Source: Trichomonas vaginalis G3
Lineage: Eukaryota > Parabasalia > Trichomonadida > Trichomonadidae
NCBI RefSeq assembly: GCF_026262505.1
Contig: NC_067207.1
Coordinates: forward strand, 25,450,082 to 25,514,081
Direction of reading: 5' to 3'
Length of the DNA: 64,000 nt
The notes beneath the pieces were generated by a model, which did no database searches, was not told the origin of the DNA, and worked only from the letters and a program-made list of their open reading frames with translations. Below are positions 31,040 through 42,002 of the stretch, in pieces; within the stretch, counting starts at the first letter, position 1; each line of letters opens with the position of its first letter. The position numbers and the translations under genes were made by a program.

Positions 31040-31459
31040 TTACTTAAGGAGAGATGCATTTCTCTCTTTGGCCTTTTTGAATTCCTGAACAAATTTGGAA
31101 CCTGAATCCATACGAACTGGAGGGAAACTGATAACAATATGCTTATCCTCACCCTTTGGATTTGTAGCATAATCTGTAGCTGACCAGCGAAGGAAGTCTG
31201 CGTCATCTTCAATATCCATTCCTGGCATAATGTAATGATTAAGGAGAACTTGTTGTGCTGGATGATCACGCATTAAAAGACGTGTTCTTCCTGTTTTCTT
31301 ATTCTTTAAAATTCTGATTTTGCCTGCAGCAATTTTTTTAGGTTCAGGATCATTAGAATTAAGAACAGCAACATCGGTGAACATATCTTCTTCTTCCTGA
31401 TCAAATCCAGCTTTTAGAAATTCGTCAATAGCTTGCTGAATTTTATCTGCAGCAGACAT
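31040..31459 (-). CDS. RanBP1-type Ran-binding protein
   Basis: A 139-residue protein that is essentially one Ran-binding domain: GKIRILKNKKTGRTRLLMRD near residue 46, then LLNHYIMPGMDI, FLRWSATDYA and a C-terminal Phe-Lys-Lys-Ala helix (FVQEFKKAKER). These are the hallmark words of RanBP1/RanBP2 domains, which bind Ran-GTP and help RanGAP release cargo in nuclear export. It is shorter than animal RanBP1 because the C-terminal export-signal region is missing. Confidence 0.88.
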   Translation of the reverse strand: MSAADKIQQAIDEFLKAGFDQEEEDMFTDVAVLNSNDPEPKKIAAGKIRILKNKKTGRTRLLMRDHPAQQVLLNHYIMPGMDIEDDADFLRWSATDYATNPKGEDKHIVISFPPVRMDSGSKFVQEFKKAKERNASLLK

Positions 31460-31852
31460 AATTGTTTGTCACTTTTGTGTCCAAATCAATTTGAATCTTC
31501 AGTCAAAAATGTGATTCAAATGTGCAAAAAACAACATTAAGACTAATCAAAGATAATCTAACAGCAAGAGAAGTATAAGATGGCTTAATGACATATTCCG
31601 AATTAACGTGTTTACCATCACAAATACCCAAAAAGTAAATCAAAAAATCTTAGTATATAGATTTGCTATCATACCAGGAAATCGTCCACCAATTTCCAAG
31701 CCAAATATTCTAGTCAAAATGATTTGATCCAAAATTCCATCCGTGTAAACAATATAATTCCTTTCAATTTTTATGAAGAAAACGTAAATATTTTTAAACA
31801 CGTTATTTTTTTTTCAATTGATTTTTTTTATCACCAACAAATTTCTAAAAAA
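31460..31852. other. divergent intergenic spacer
   Basis: AT-rich. An initiator-like TCACCAA at 31,831 lies 22 bases before the next ATG. Confidence 0.45.
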
Positions 31853-34800
31853 ATGATTTTAAATTATAATCCTCCTCAACTCTATTCAGACACTATTGAC
31901 CCTAAGATAGGGCTGATTAATGAGAAAACAGACACTGTTGAATCTCTTCCTAGATCAGTTGAATTTTTAGTAATTTTGAATAAATCTCCTTATTATATTT
32001 TCAATTATTTCAACAATCTCAGCAAAGATTCAATCGAGAACATCAAGTGGATATCAATTCATAACTGCGAATTGGATGCTTGGCCAACAATTAGTTCGAC
32101 AAACCTTCCTTTCAAAGAACTTCTTGGAATTGATTTACGCACAAATAAATTTTTCGATTTTAACGCCTTTTCTTCTTTACTCGATGATAAAATCACTCCA
32201 AAATTACGCTATTTCAACATATTAGACAATCCTGTATCAGAAAACACCGACAATTGCTTTAACGAAATCTTCAGAGCTCGGAGCGGCTTAATACAAATCA
32301 ATAAAATCCAAGTTGTACCTAATCATTTCAGAATTTTTCAACAATTAAAGAAAAATGAAAATTTAGCAAAATTACAGGTTAAAGCAGCCATTAGATCAAT
32401 TCCAGAAGATTACTATGTCATAGATAACACAATTCAAGGAAATTTTTTTTTATCAAAGTTAACTTTTCTTGATCTAAGCGGATGTGGTATATTAGTTTTT
32501 CATCTTAAACTTTTCCCTAATTTGAAGTGTCTTATTCTTCGAGACAACGAAGATTTGGAAAAAATCATTTTACCTCGAAATTACAACAGTTTGAAATACC
32601 TAGACTTAACAAACTGCTCCAATGCTCTAAAAATCAAAAGTTTTTTACTTAGTAAATTATCAAGAATTTCAATTATTACAAATGAAACAGAAAACACACA
32701 AAATACAGATGTTTCTAGTCAACAGAATGATCTACATAGGCATCTTATTGCTGAAACAATTCCAGAAACACCTAAAAATACTGAATTTATTCTAGAAAGA
32801 CCAAAAAGTCCGAAAAAGCAAAATTCAACCGAGAATATTACAAAACCAATTGCTGTGAGAACTCCAGAACCATACGAATGCTATGATTCGTCAAATCTAG
32901 AAAATAATAATTTTTTGCAAGATAATTTATTCAAAGAGATGCTGTCGAGGATATCATTTGTAGTATTCACCAATAAAGAGAATAAAGTCACTGCAATTAA
33001 CTCAATAATTGAAGAAGGAACATTTGTTAGCGAAAAAGAGTTTCTTAACAAGTCAACAATATATTCCCAGTCTAAAGCGCCGAAGCCGTCATGCGAATTC
33101 ATCGTTTGCAAGGGAAGTAACCCAAGATTTTTATTAATCAAGAAATACTTGGAACAAAAATGCGGAATGGAGATAGATCCTCAGGCATGGTCCGAATATA
33201 CAATGAATAATGTAAGTTTCGAGTTAATGGAAGAAAAAAGATTTAAAGGCTACAGATACGCACCATTTAACTTTAACTTACAATTACTATTCATCAGAAA
33301 GCTATATCTCGCTAATTTGGGACTCGGAGATAGTGATTTGAAGATGATTTCGGATTCTTGTCCTTTCTTGGAACATCTTGACTTAAACGGAAACCAGATA
33401 CAAAAAGTGGACTTTAACGGTACCGTTCTTGATAGGTTGACCTATTTGGACCTCGGAAATAACTCATTAGTTGAAGACAAGGCAAATCCGATTACAAATG
33501 AACTGAAGCGCCTTAAGTCTCTTAAATTCTTGGTCATTGAAGCGAATTTTACAAAAGATCTCCAAAAATTTTTCCAAGATTTCAGAGGAATCAAGAAAAT
33601 AAACAACACGTACAATCCTTATCCACTATCTCCACCAGAAATGTACGCTGTGAAGAAACTGGATATGAATCCGAATAATATGACTGATATCAAGAACAGA
33701 ATCACCAAAGAATCGATGGAAGTGGCTCCATTGAACTCATACCTCACAATACTTAACGACCAATTCACTTTTAAAGACGACATTTTTGGACATTCCAAAT
33801 CAGCCAAAACTTTGGAAGTTTCCAAGATCACGTCACTTCTAGACTACATTCTTATGTTCTTTGAGAAGGCACAGTTCATCAGATACTTCAGTTCTTCGAC
33901 GGATTGGTCGAAATATCCGAAATACATCCAAGGCATCACATTCACATTGTTTACGTATATCAATCAGATTTTCTTGTTTTTGAGGAGCATCAGACTTGTT
34001 TTTCCACTTGATAATTTTATTGAATTCTTTTGGTACGGATTGATTCCACTTTTCATGATGTGGTTCATGCAGAAGCACATTGCACACGTGAAACTGACGA
34101 AATTCAACTCTTTAGGCTGGCATTTGACGTTTTCATTTGCAATTTTACTGATTCTGGTCATAAATGAGTTCACTTATGATTTCATTGTCAAAGGAGTTAA
34201 GTTTAGATACCAATATATATGGTGGATCATCTTTGATTTGGCTATAAGCTTAATAACTTTCCTTTTGTCAAGAAAAATCACTGTTATGATGGATACATCC
34301 GAAATTCGTAAGTTGTCGAACATAAAAGAACAGATTTGTCTGGCTTTTATCGTTTTGATGCAATTTCCAAGTATGGAATTCATGTTTCGGAACATGAAAT
34401 GCAGCAATGGATACTACCAAGACTTTCCAAGTGTTGACTGCTCATGGAAACTGATGCCTTCTTATGCAATTATATTTTTATTATTTAATTGCTTCTGTTA
34501 CTACTGGTTCTTCATCAGTACGATCCAGAATATCCATTCCAATGCCCACAAGAACTTGGAGCTGTCAAATAAAGACAGTTATTGGAAATCAATCTGGCAT
34601 TACTCCATTGATGAGATTTTTGAGAAACTTTCATTATGTGGAACATACAGTAATGAAAGATACTTGAGATTGAAGGATAATTTTAAGAATTACAATGATT
34701 TAATTAATTCTCATTATAATCCTGCTAAAAATCTCTCAGAAGGAAGAAGTTTCGCTTCCAGTTGGTTCATTATCCTCGAATTCACCTACAGATTGTTAGT

Positions 34801-35146
34801 TTCCATTGATGATTTCTTCGGATTGAAATCAATTTTCACTTTGATTTCAACTATGGTAATTTTCGTGATCTATATACTCATCCCATCAAAGTCGAATTAC
34901 TACGAAAGGTGGACAGATATCATTTTCACTCTTGGAACACTCTTCATGTCATTTTCCACAATTTTCGGCGATTTCAAGCATCCATCTGCTTCGTCATACA
35001 CATTGATTGCTGCTGTGGTCGCTTGGATCATTGCTTACGCTGTGATGCTGATCGGACTGATTATTAGCTTCCTCCCAACAAGATTGAAGAATGCTAACAG
35101 CTGGGCTACTGATAGATGGTACACAGGTGCCAAACCTTACGAATAA
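31853..35146 (+). CDS. leucine-rich-repeat multi-pass membrane protein
   Basis: The start is placed at the ATG at 31,853 (MILNYNPPQL), preceded by an initiator-like TCACCAA; the frame is open further up only from non-ATG codons. The 1,097-residue protein has two LRR blocks (about residues 70 to 280 and 480 to 600), with words such as LTFLDLSGCGI and LEHLDLNGNQIQ, separated by a Ser/Pro/Asn-rich linker. The last 400 residues contain about eight to nine hydrophobic membrane spans. The N-terminal LRR part lacks a signal peptide and may be cytosolic. LRRs bind partners; the membrane part resembles neither a known channel nor a transporter at sight, so function is unknown. Confidence 0.7.
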   Translation: MILNYNPPQLYSDTIDPKIGLINEKTDTVESLPRSVEFLVILNKSPYYIFNYFNNLSKDSIENIKWISIHNCELDAWPTISSTNLPFKELLGIDLRTNKFFDFNAFSSLLDDKITPKLRYFNILDNPVSENTDNCFNEIFRARSGLIQINKIQVVPNHFRIFQQLKKNENLAKLQVKAAIRSIPEDYYVIDNTIQGNFFLSKLTFLDLSGCGILVFHLKLFPNLKCLILRDNEDLEKIILPRNYNSLKYLDLTNCSNALKIKSFLLSKLSRISIITNETENTQNTDVSSQQNDLHRHLIAETIPETPKNTEFILERPKSPKKQNSTENITKPIAVRTPEPYECYDSSNLENNNFLQDNLFKEMLSRISFVVFTNKENKVTAINSIIEEGTFVSEKEFLNKSTIYSQSKAPKPSCEFIVCKGSNPRFLLIKKYLEQKCGMEIDPQAWSEYTMNNVSFELMEEKRFKGYRYAPFNFNLQLLFIRKLYLANLGLGDSDLKMISDSCPFLEHLDLNGNQIQKVDFNGTVLDRLTYLDLGNNSLVEDKANPITNELKRLKSLKFLVIEANFTKDLQKFFQDFRGIKKINNTYNPYPLSPPEMYAVKKLDMNPNNMTDIKNRITKESMEVAPLNSYLTILNDQFTFKDDIFGHSKSAKTLEVSKITSLLDYILMFFEKAQFIRYFSSSTDWSKYPKYIQGITFTLFTYINQIFLFLRSIRLVFPLDNFIEFFWYGLIPLFMMWFMQKHIAHVKLTKFNSLGWHLTFSFAILLILVINEFTYDFIVKGVKFRYQYIWWIIFDLAISLITFLLSRKITVMMDTSEIRKLSNIKEQICLAFIVLMQFPSMEFMFRNMKCSNGYYQDFPSVDCSWKLMPSYAIIFLLFNCFCYYWFFISTIQNIHSNAHKNLELSNKDSYWKSIWHYSIDEIFEKLSLCGTYSNERYLRLKDNFKNYNDLINSHYNPAKNLSEGRSFASSWFIILEFTYRLLVSIDDFFGLKSIFTLISTMVIFVIYILIPSKSNYYERWTDIIFTLGTLFMSFSTIFGDFKHPSASSYTLIAAVVAWIIAYAVMLIGLIISFLPTRLKNANSWATDRWYTGAKPYE

Positions 35147-35642
35147 TTCCTAATTATTATTTTTTTTTATCAAAGTTTGAGAAATCATTCAAGACTTCTG
35201 TTTTGTTTGATACTCACTTGTATATGCTCTTTCCTTCCTTGTTTTGTTACAATGTAAAATTTTGTTTTTATTGCGTTAATTTACATGATAATTAAGAAGA
35301 TTACTTAAAAACATTATATATAATCCAGGTATCATAGCTATTCATATTAAAATGGAAGCTTAAATGCAATAATTGAATTATTTTATTAAATTATTATTTA
35401 GATATTGATGATTTACATTATGGACTAGCTTGTCTTGGAACAATACATTAATGTCATTTGCATCAAGTCTTCTGATTTTGAATATCAATTTGGATCAAAA
35501 AAAGATATCCTTTTATTTTCAAAGATGAAGCAGAGAAATTTAATTACAACATGATAAAGATTATATTTATGACAATTTTCCAAAAAATAAAAAAGTCTTG
35601 GTCAAGAATGAAATTGATTGGAAAATGATCGTCATGGAGCGA
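35147..35642. other. intergenic spacer
   Basis: AT-rich spacer between two plus-strand genes; nothing else recognised. Confidence 0.45.
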
Positions 35643-35653
35643 CCTTTCTTTCA
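35643..35653 (+). promoter_or_regulatory. CCTTTCTTTCA box at the uS15 start
   Basis: Contains CCTTT (the M5-type core-promoter word described in T. vaginalis) and ends in TTTCA directly before the ATG, implying an extremely short 5' leader. Confidence 0.5.
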
Positions 35654-36109
35654 ATGGGTCGTCTTCATTCCCAAGGCAAAGGTATTTCTTCTTCTACATG
35701 CCCATACCGCCGTTCAGCCCCACACTGGCTTCAGCTTTCTGCCGAGAACTGCGTTCAAATGATCTGCGATTATGCTAAGAAGGGTGTTCGCCCATCCCAG
35801 ATTGGCGCTCTCCTCCGTGATCGTAACGGCGTTGGTATGGTCCGTGCTGTCACAGGCGTTAAAGTTCTCCGCATCCTTAAGGCTAATGGTCTTGCACCAG
35901 CTCTCCCAGAGGAACTCTACCACCTCATCAAGAAGGCTACAAACGTTCGCAAGCACCTTGAGCACGCTAAGCATGATGTCGATGGCAAGTACCGTCTTAT
36001 TCTTATCGAGTCTCGCATCCACCGCCTTACTCGCTACTACAAGACACGCCGTGTTCTTGCTCCAAACTGGAAGTACAACGCCCAGACAGCTTCTGCTCTC
36101 GTTGCCTAA
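35654..36109 (+). CDS. RPS13: ribosomal protein uS15 (eukaryotic S13)
   Basis: A 151-residue small-subunit ribosomal protein: [20 protein letters not shown] at the start, [13 protein letters not shown], and the C-terminal [20 protein letters not shown]. The start is the MGRLHS methionine, as in all eukaryotic S13 proteins; the frame upstream lacks an ATG. The protein binds the central domain of 18S rRNA. Codon use is strongly biased towards C-ending codons, in contrast with neighbours, as expected for high expression. Confidence 0.98.
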   Translation: MGRLHSQGKGISSSTCPYRRSAPHWLQLSAENCVQMICDYAKKGVRPSQIGALLRDRNGVGMVRAVTGVKVLRILKANGLAPALPEELYHLIKKATNVRKHLEHAKHDVDGKYRLILIESRIHRLTRYYKTRRVLAPNWKYNAQTASALVA

Positions 36110-36845
36110 ACAATACATTTCAAATTGATAAAAATTATGACTTGATTATTACTTCAATTCAAAATCAAATACATTTACAAAATTACATCATTCATTCTAC
36201 TAATTTTGGAATTTTGCCATTGAAGAATTTAGCGTTTTTCTTTGGCATTATCTGATTTTCTAAGTTTTATATATATTACTTTTATTTTAAAGTTAATATT
36301 GAGTGACTTCCTGATATAGGTATACTTCCTAATTATATGATGACATTAGATTTTTTGTTGATACTTATTTGTTTTATATTTCATGTTACATATGGAAATA
36401 TCTGATTTTTGCAGTTCACATAGATATCTAATGTTCAGATATTTTATATATTAATAGTATCAATATTGGGATACATTGAATAGACGTGTTTGATATCAAT
36501 TTATCCATCCTCTTAAAGATATTTCGCTTTCTAAGCGAATAAAAGTATAACAAACCAAAAATACATGCATTAGTAAGTACAAATATAGTTTTTAGAAATT
36601 TGATATAATTAAACTAATTTTTCGTTTGTCTGCTGTAAATCAATTGGAATTCTTCTAGATATGCCAAACATATCAGTTAATCATGAAATAAATGGAGGGA
36701 CAATGCAAAAACGAACAAAAATAAATTTTAACTATTGACAACTTGACTACCAAGTCTTATTTCGAAATTAATAAATGAATTTTGCATAAATGAGTGATAA
36801 GCAAATTAAAAAATTGACGAATTTAAATTAATTTTTTTTTGTTGA
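36110..36845. other. intergenic region, no gene seen
   Basis: AT-rich 0.7 kb between two plus-strand genes; no supported frame, RNA gene or repeat. Confidence 0.5.
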
Positions 36846-39800
36846 ATGAATACAGGGCCTTTATTTGATTCCGTGCTTACAGGCCTTGTGGAATCATTTT
36901 CTCCAGTCATTGAAGGCTATTTTAGGAAATACGAACCGATTCTTTCCTCACCAACAATGACAGAGACAGAATTCGATCAATTTTTCACTAATTTTTTCAA
37001 TGCTATTCCTAAGCACATTTCAGGCTATATGAAAGTCATAAAAACAGTAACCGATTTTGCCAAGATAAATCAGAACGATGTACTTGGAAATCTCGCTTCA
37101 AAGTTTAAATCCGAAATTAATCGATCCGTCGGCACTCCTTTTTCGTTAATACAAATCTCATCACTTAATTTCCGACTTACAAATATTTATCACTTCCATT
37201 TCCTTCGCTTTTTCACTTTATTTATTTTATCTGATATTATTTCGAAAATCTTTCTTGATATTTTAGAATCAAACACACCATCGAAATTACTTCCATTCGG
37301 TAAGATTGTTCCTTGCGGATTTCACGTCTGTCAGCCAATTCCAAAATTAAACTCAGTCCAGAAGCTTTTGATCAAAGAATGGGGCATGATATTACATAGT
37401 ATATCATTACTTAATGGTGATGAAATGGCTCTTTGCTTCACACAATTTGTTGATGACTCAAATATCGAAAATGTTTTTTATTTACTATCATTTGTCAGAG
37501 CTCCTCAGGAGCTTATTGACAGCATGTTAATCTCCACCCAACAAGCCAAGCGAAAGAAAGGTTGTACGACAGATATGCTTACATCTTTAAGCGGAATGCT
37601 TTCTATCAGTCCGTGCGAGAAGGAAATATTACAAGAATATTTCAACCTTGCCTGGGGCTTCAAAAGTACCGAAGGAATTAAAAACGGCGCGATTGATTTA
37701 ATTACAGCCTTATTCCAAGTGATTCCAGCTGAAAAGAAGAAGGAACCACAATTCTACAGGGACAGAGTCTACAAACATATCAATAATCCTACAAAAATCG
37801 AAAGAACTGCGCGTGCATTTTTAAGATTACTCCGTGGTGACGTACAGAACGTGAATATCATCACTTTCGAACCAGAAGAATACGCAGGATGCAAAGGAGA
37901 CGTCGTAGAGCCAACAGACGAATTCATTAAAAAATTTTATTTGAAAGCAAATTTCGAAACATGTCCGGAAGTGTTCATCGATATCATTGTTCAACTCGCC
38001 GCTATCGATGCTGACAAACTATCCCATATTTTGCTGCCAGATATGATAGAAAAATCCGGAATTTATCATTCTATCGTTCTATCGGCAATTTCGCATATTA
38101 ATACACAAATATTCAAAGAACGATCAAAAGTGAAGCCAGCCATCATCGATTTTATCAACGATATTGGACATACCGCGATTTTACAAGATTTATCGAATAT
38201 TGACCATTCCAAGCTCATTACATACGATAACTGTTACATACAATCCCATTACGGATCAACAGACTCCGAAGTTTACAATTTTATTACATCAAATAAATTA
38301 AATTTCGAAGCATCGAAAGAATACACGAATAACATCGAGAAAGTTGGTGCAACATTTTCAATGGCCAACTCTGTTGTATCTGCAGCCCCTTATTTATTGT
38401 TTAAAGACAATAATGATCCAGAAGTTATAAAAGGTCTGATTTCCCTTTGCGGATCGCCAGATCCTATTGTCCATTACAAAGCCCTTAAAGCAATCAAGCT
38501 CATTTATACCTCAAATTACACAGATATCGTAGAAGTTTGCATTAATATCATAAAAGACTCAATTAACCAAGAAATTACAAAGAACGCTATCGACATATTA
38601 TACGTAATTGTCAACATCCACGAAATCGACTCCGAAACAGCTCTAAAAATCAACATTACGACTTTTATTTTATTACAAAGCAAATTACGCAATGTACGTG
38701 CAGTTTGTTTAGCTATTATGCACAAACTTTCATTTATGCACACGGATTCCTTCTTTAACGACTTCATTGCGAGCGACCAATTAATTCAAAATGAAGTTGC
38801 CACAAATATAGGTACCTCCATCATTCCTGACTCTCCATCGCATACAACACCAATAGAAGATGCTCCTACATGGCAATCCGTGGCAAGATCTTCTTATTCT
38901 ACGCTATGGAATTATTATTATTCAGTTTTGATGTCGTTGTTCATCGAAGCTCATCCAGCACTTCTTCCTCTCATCAGAGAACAACTTATGCCTATCAGTA
39001 AGGTCGCTTTATCAGACAAAGCCAGCTCAAATCCGATTTTATTTTTATCTGCGATGTTGGACACTTTTGCCAACTTGTATGACCCTCAAACAAACCCTAT
39101 AATCGAAGAGGCAATCGATTACGCGAAGATGATCATTTCTTCTAAGAATCAAACTCATATTTTACATTTAATACAAACTTTGCCTTATTTGAACTACAGA
39201 GTCATTCCATCTATCGTAAGACATCTCATAAACCTTGATTCCCAGTACTATTCCCAGTTAACAAGGGCACTTTCGATGATTATAAAGATGCCGACAGTTT
39301 TTCTTAACTGTATTACCTTTATTTTCGAATCTTATGTCGAGTTTCTTTCATTGCTTCAATCGTATTTATTCAAAAACAACTTGAATTCCCAAAGAGACAT
39401 AAAATGGGACCAAAAGATCCTAGACAACGTGAAAGTAAACGAAGACATCTGTATAGATTACTGTATCATCGTCGCCACGTTCTTTAATAATATCCAAACC
39501 CAAATAGATGAAGAACAATGGGCCTTGTCAAACCGCCAATGTATGGTCAAAATATTAATCCAGTGGATAAATATTCCAGGTGATTTTACAAGGCTTCATA
39601 ACTATTCTATCAATGCTTTGATACCTTTAATTGCGTTTGGAACGATATTTACTGATGGATTTGCCTTCGAACCATCAATGCTCGACAGATTCATCACCGT
39701 ACAACAGGAAGGATACCCAGTTATTGATTCTTTGTTGATGTTCCACGTCGATATCTTGATGAAAGAGTTTATTTCCCAAGTTTTCTTGAGACCGCACGCT

Positions 39801-42002
39801 ATCGCACAGATCTTTATCACAGCGATCCTGAACTCAATGGAAAACTGCAACGATCCTAAAATTCTCAAAAATCAAATTGGATCAATGATACTTTTCGCAC
39901 AAGAACTCGCATCTACTGACAATTTCGAGTCAGCCATTGTAGTTCTTTCACAACTAGGTAATCTATTTGTGTCCGAAAAGTCTTCTTTGGTCATTCAAGA
40001 AGCGAAATCAATTGATTTCGTATTTTCTGTCTTTGAATTTGCCACCGAACAAATAATATTGTTTGGTATGTCCGTGATGCTTGAAATGATCCATCAAAAC
40101 ATGAACACCAAGCACATGGTCGAGCTAATTCAGCCATGGTTTGCAAAAATCCGCATTTTGCCAACGAATGCAGTTATTTCCAACATTCCTAAGAACTTCA
40201 GGTGCTACACTGTTTTGTCGTTCTTCCAGGAACTGTCTGATATAACAATGTTACTCGATGAAGAACAGTCAATTTACATTTCTAATCTTTGGGTTGAAGT
40301 GATGAAAGAAACCGATAACTCAAAAGTGACATTGGCGGTTATTTATGCCACGGAAGACATAAAAGTTAAAACGAAGATATTTACTTTGTTATGTGATCCA
40401 ATGGCGGGAATTGTTGCTAAATTCCTTGCGAAAAGATGTCGCTTTTCTTTCTGGTATTACCAATCAACACAAGATTTAGGAATAAGTGATATAATGTGGG
40501 CGATGCCTATATTACAAACATGTTTTACTGAACACTTAGAACAGGCTGCTCCTTATTATTCAACTGTATTACATTTCTGTCTCTTGTATTATGAAGAATG
40601 CCAATCATTATGTCAAACATTGTTTATGGTTTTTCCAAACATTGTTTCTGAGATAGAAATGTTGAATATAAGTGGCGGAATGACTGATGAAGCTCTCAGA
40701 GAAGTTGCAAGGACATTGTCTTCACAGTTAGGTGAAGATAATAAAGCAGCATTGGATAAATGGTCATTGGAAGCAATAAAATGGGGAACATGTTGTAAAT
40801 CATTGAAACAAGCAACTCGATCAATAATTATCTTGGATTCAATAGAAGCACCATTGAATCCTTTCTTCCCAACTTTGCTAAATGAAGCAGTCACTTATCA
40901 GTTGTCTTGTATTTACGATGATTACACACAGTTCTCTAAATACATGTCAGCTGTTTTCCAGTTATTAAGCCACAACGTTTTAATCCCGCAATTAACTGGT
41001 TTCGCTTATGAGTTCGCAATGAGATTTGTGAATTTTGAACCGTTGATCACTTCATCTAACCGTTTTGCATTGACAATTTTCATTGAATGTTTCAGGAATA
41101 ACCAAGTCGCTGCTCGAGAGAATCCATCATTAATTGTTGATGCTTTTGCTCCTTTCCTTATTGACATTGCTTCGAATCCAGAATCCCAAGAAATGCTTGA
41201 GAATTGCATCGATTTAACTGGATCTCCTGAATTAATTTTGTTGAATTCCATTGTAATGAGAGTTAGAATTCCATGTCCAGAAGAATACGATGAAGCTTTG
41301 AAGAACGTGAAAACTAATTATCAAGCAAACAGACTATTATTCTTCTTCGGTATGATTGTTGATAAATGTTCTGAAGAATTGATTTCAAGTGTTTTAGGAG
41401 CATCAAAAGATTTACTTGACAAATTCAGGGATCAAATAAATGATAACAGATTAATTCCTATTTGTAAAACAGCTTTGAAGAGAATTGTTTTCTCTAAAGA
41501 AGCTGCGGAATTCATTTATTTGTTGGCTGAAGTAAATCCAACAATTACTTCCTTGGAATACAACGCAGAAGATGGAAGTCACACAGTTGATGACGTAATA
41601 AGTGGTTTGCAAACAATTGCTACTCCGCCTGGAGAAAAATCGCCAATCACAAATTGTAAGGAAATTACAATGATGACTGGAATGATTTCTCAGGACAATC
41701 CACCAAAGATTTATCCATTTAATCCACAGGATGAAATGGTCAGAAGACTCAAGAACAAAGACACATTGAAGAGACATTCTTCGTCTGCAAATAGACATTG
41801 GTCTTCTGCATTGAATTTGTCATCAAAAGTTGTTGGAACAAAAACAACTGTTTTTACTGCTGCTTTGCAAATGGATAAGATTGAAGTAATGCCTCTTTTG
41901 CCTAGAAATATTAGACATCAGATATTAGATCTTCCTTCTGATGATAAGATATCTAAGCAATTTTTAGTTACTCCTTTGGAATTCATGGCAATTACTGAAT
42001 AA
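36846..42002 (+). CDS. 1,718-residue helical-repeat protein, possibly Furry/Tao3-like
   Basis: One of the longest frames in the window. It is almost entirely alpha-helical by composition, with hydrophobic spacing typical of HEAT/armadillo repeats, no signal peptide, no membrane span and no enzyme motif. The N-terminal 400 residues contain a segment (SPCEKEILQEYFNLAWGF, near residue 255) and a following Arg-rich TARAFLRLLRG part. Both recall the N-terminal region of Furry/Tao3/Mor2 cell-polarity scaffolds, which act with NDR kinases. That resemblance is weak and the protein is about half as long. The C-terminal 150 residues are less ordered, with basic and Ser-rich words. The scaffold role is inferred. 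Confidence 0.45.
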   Translation: MNTGPLFDSVLTGLVESFSPVIEGYFRKYEPILSSPTMTETEFDQFFTNFFNAIPKHISGYMKVIKTVTDFAKINQNDVLGNLASKFKSEINRSVGTPFSLIQISSLNFRLTNIYHFHFLRFFTLFILSDIISKIFLDILESNTPSKLLPFGKIVPCGFHVCQPIPKLNSVQKLLIKEWGMILHSISLLNGDEMALCFTQFVDDSNIENVFYLLSFVRAPQELIDSMLISTQQAKRKKGCTTDMLTSLSGMLSISPCEKEILQEYFNLAWGFKSTEGIKNGAIDLITALFQVIPAEKKKEPQFYRDRVYKHINNPTKIERTARAFLRLLRGDVQNVNIITFEPEEYAGCKGDVVEPTDEFIKKFYLKANFETCPEVFIDIIVQLAAIDADKLSHILLPDMIEKSGIYHSIVLSAISHINTQIFKERSKVKPAIIDFINDIGHTAILQDLSNIDHSKLITYDNCYIQSHYGSTDSEVYNFITSNKLNFEASKEYTNNIEKVGATFSMANSVVSAAPYLLFKDNNDPEVIKGLISLCGSPDPIVHYKALKAIKLIYTSNYTDIVEVCINIIKDSINQEITKNAIDILYVIVNIHEIDSETALKINITTFILLQSKLRNVRAVCLAIMHKLSFMHTDSFFNDFIASDQLIQNEVATNIGTSIIPDSPSHTTPIEDAPTWQSVARSSYSTLWNYYYSVLMSLFIEAHPALLPLIREQLMPISKVALSDKASSNPILFLSAMLDTFANLYDPQTNPIIEEAIDYAKMIISSKNQTHILHLIQTLPYLNYRVIPSIVRHLINLDSQYYSQLTRALSMIIKMPTVFLNCITFIFESYVEFLSLLQSYLFKNNLNSQRDIKWDQKILDNVKVNEDICIDYCIIVATFFNNIQTQIDEEQWALSNRQCMVKILIQWINIPGDFTRLHNYSINALIPLIAFGTIFTDGFAFEPSMLDRFITVQQEGYPVIDSLLMFHVDILMKEFISQVFLRPHAIAQIFITAILNSMENCNDPKILKNQIGSMILFAQELASTDNFESAIVVLSQLGNLFVSEKSSLVIQEAKSIDFVFSVFEFATEQIILFGMSVMLEMIHQNMNTKHMVELIQPWFAKIRILPTNAVISNIPKNFRCYTVLSFFQELSDITMLLDEEQSIYISNLWVEVMKETDNSKVTLAVIYATEDIKVKTKIFTLLCDPMAGIVAKFLAKRCRFSFWYYQSTQDLGISDIMWAMPILQTCFTEHLEQAAPYYSTVLHFCLLYYEECQSLCQTLFMVFPNIVSEIEMLNISGGMTDEALREVARTLSSQLGEDNKAALDKWSLEAIKWGTCCKSLKQATRSIIILDSIEAPLNPFFPTLLNEAVTYQLSCIYDDYTQFSKYMSAVFQLLSHNVLIPQLTGFAYEFAMRFVNFEPLITSSNRFALTIFIECFRNNQVAARENPSLIVDAFAPFLIDIASNPESQEMLENCIDLTGSPELILLNSIVMRVRIPCPEEYDEALKNVKTNYQANRLLFFFGMIVDKCSEELISSVLGASKDLLDKFRDQINDNRLIPICKTALKRIVFSKEAAEFIYLLAEVNPTITSLEYNAEDGSHTVDDVISGLQTIATPPGEKSPITNCKEITMMTGMISQDNPPKIYPFNPQDEMVRRLKNKDTLKRHSSSANRHWSSALNLSSKVVGTKTTVFTAALQMDKIEVMPLLPRNIRHQILDLPSDDKISKQFLVTPLEFMAITE

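Noticed and set aside
31724-31852. N-terminal extension of the LRR protein
   Set aside because: The frame there begins at a non-ATG codon and an initiator-like site follows it; 31,853 is preferred.
35618-35653. Twelve extra codons before ribosomal protein uS15
   Set aside because: No ATG; family proteins start at MGR.
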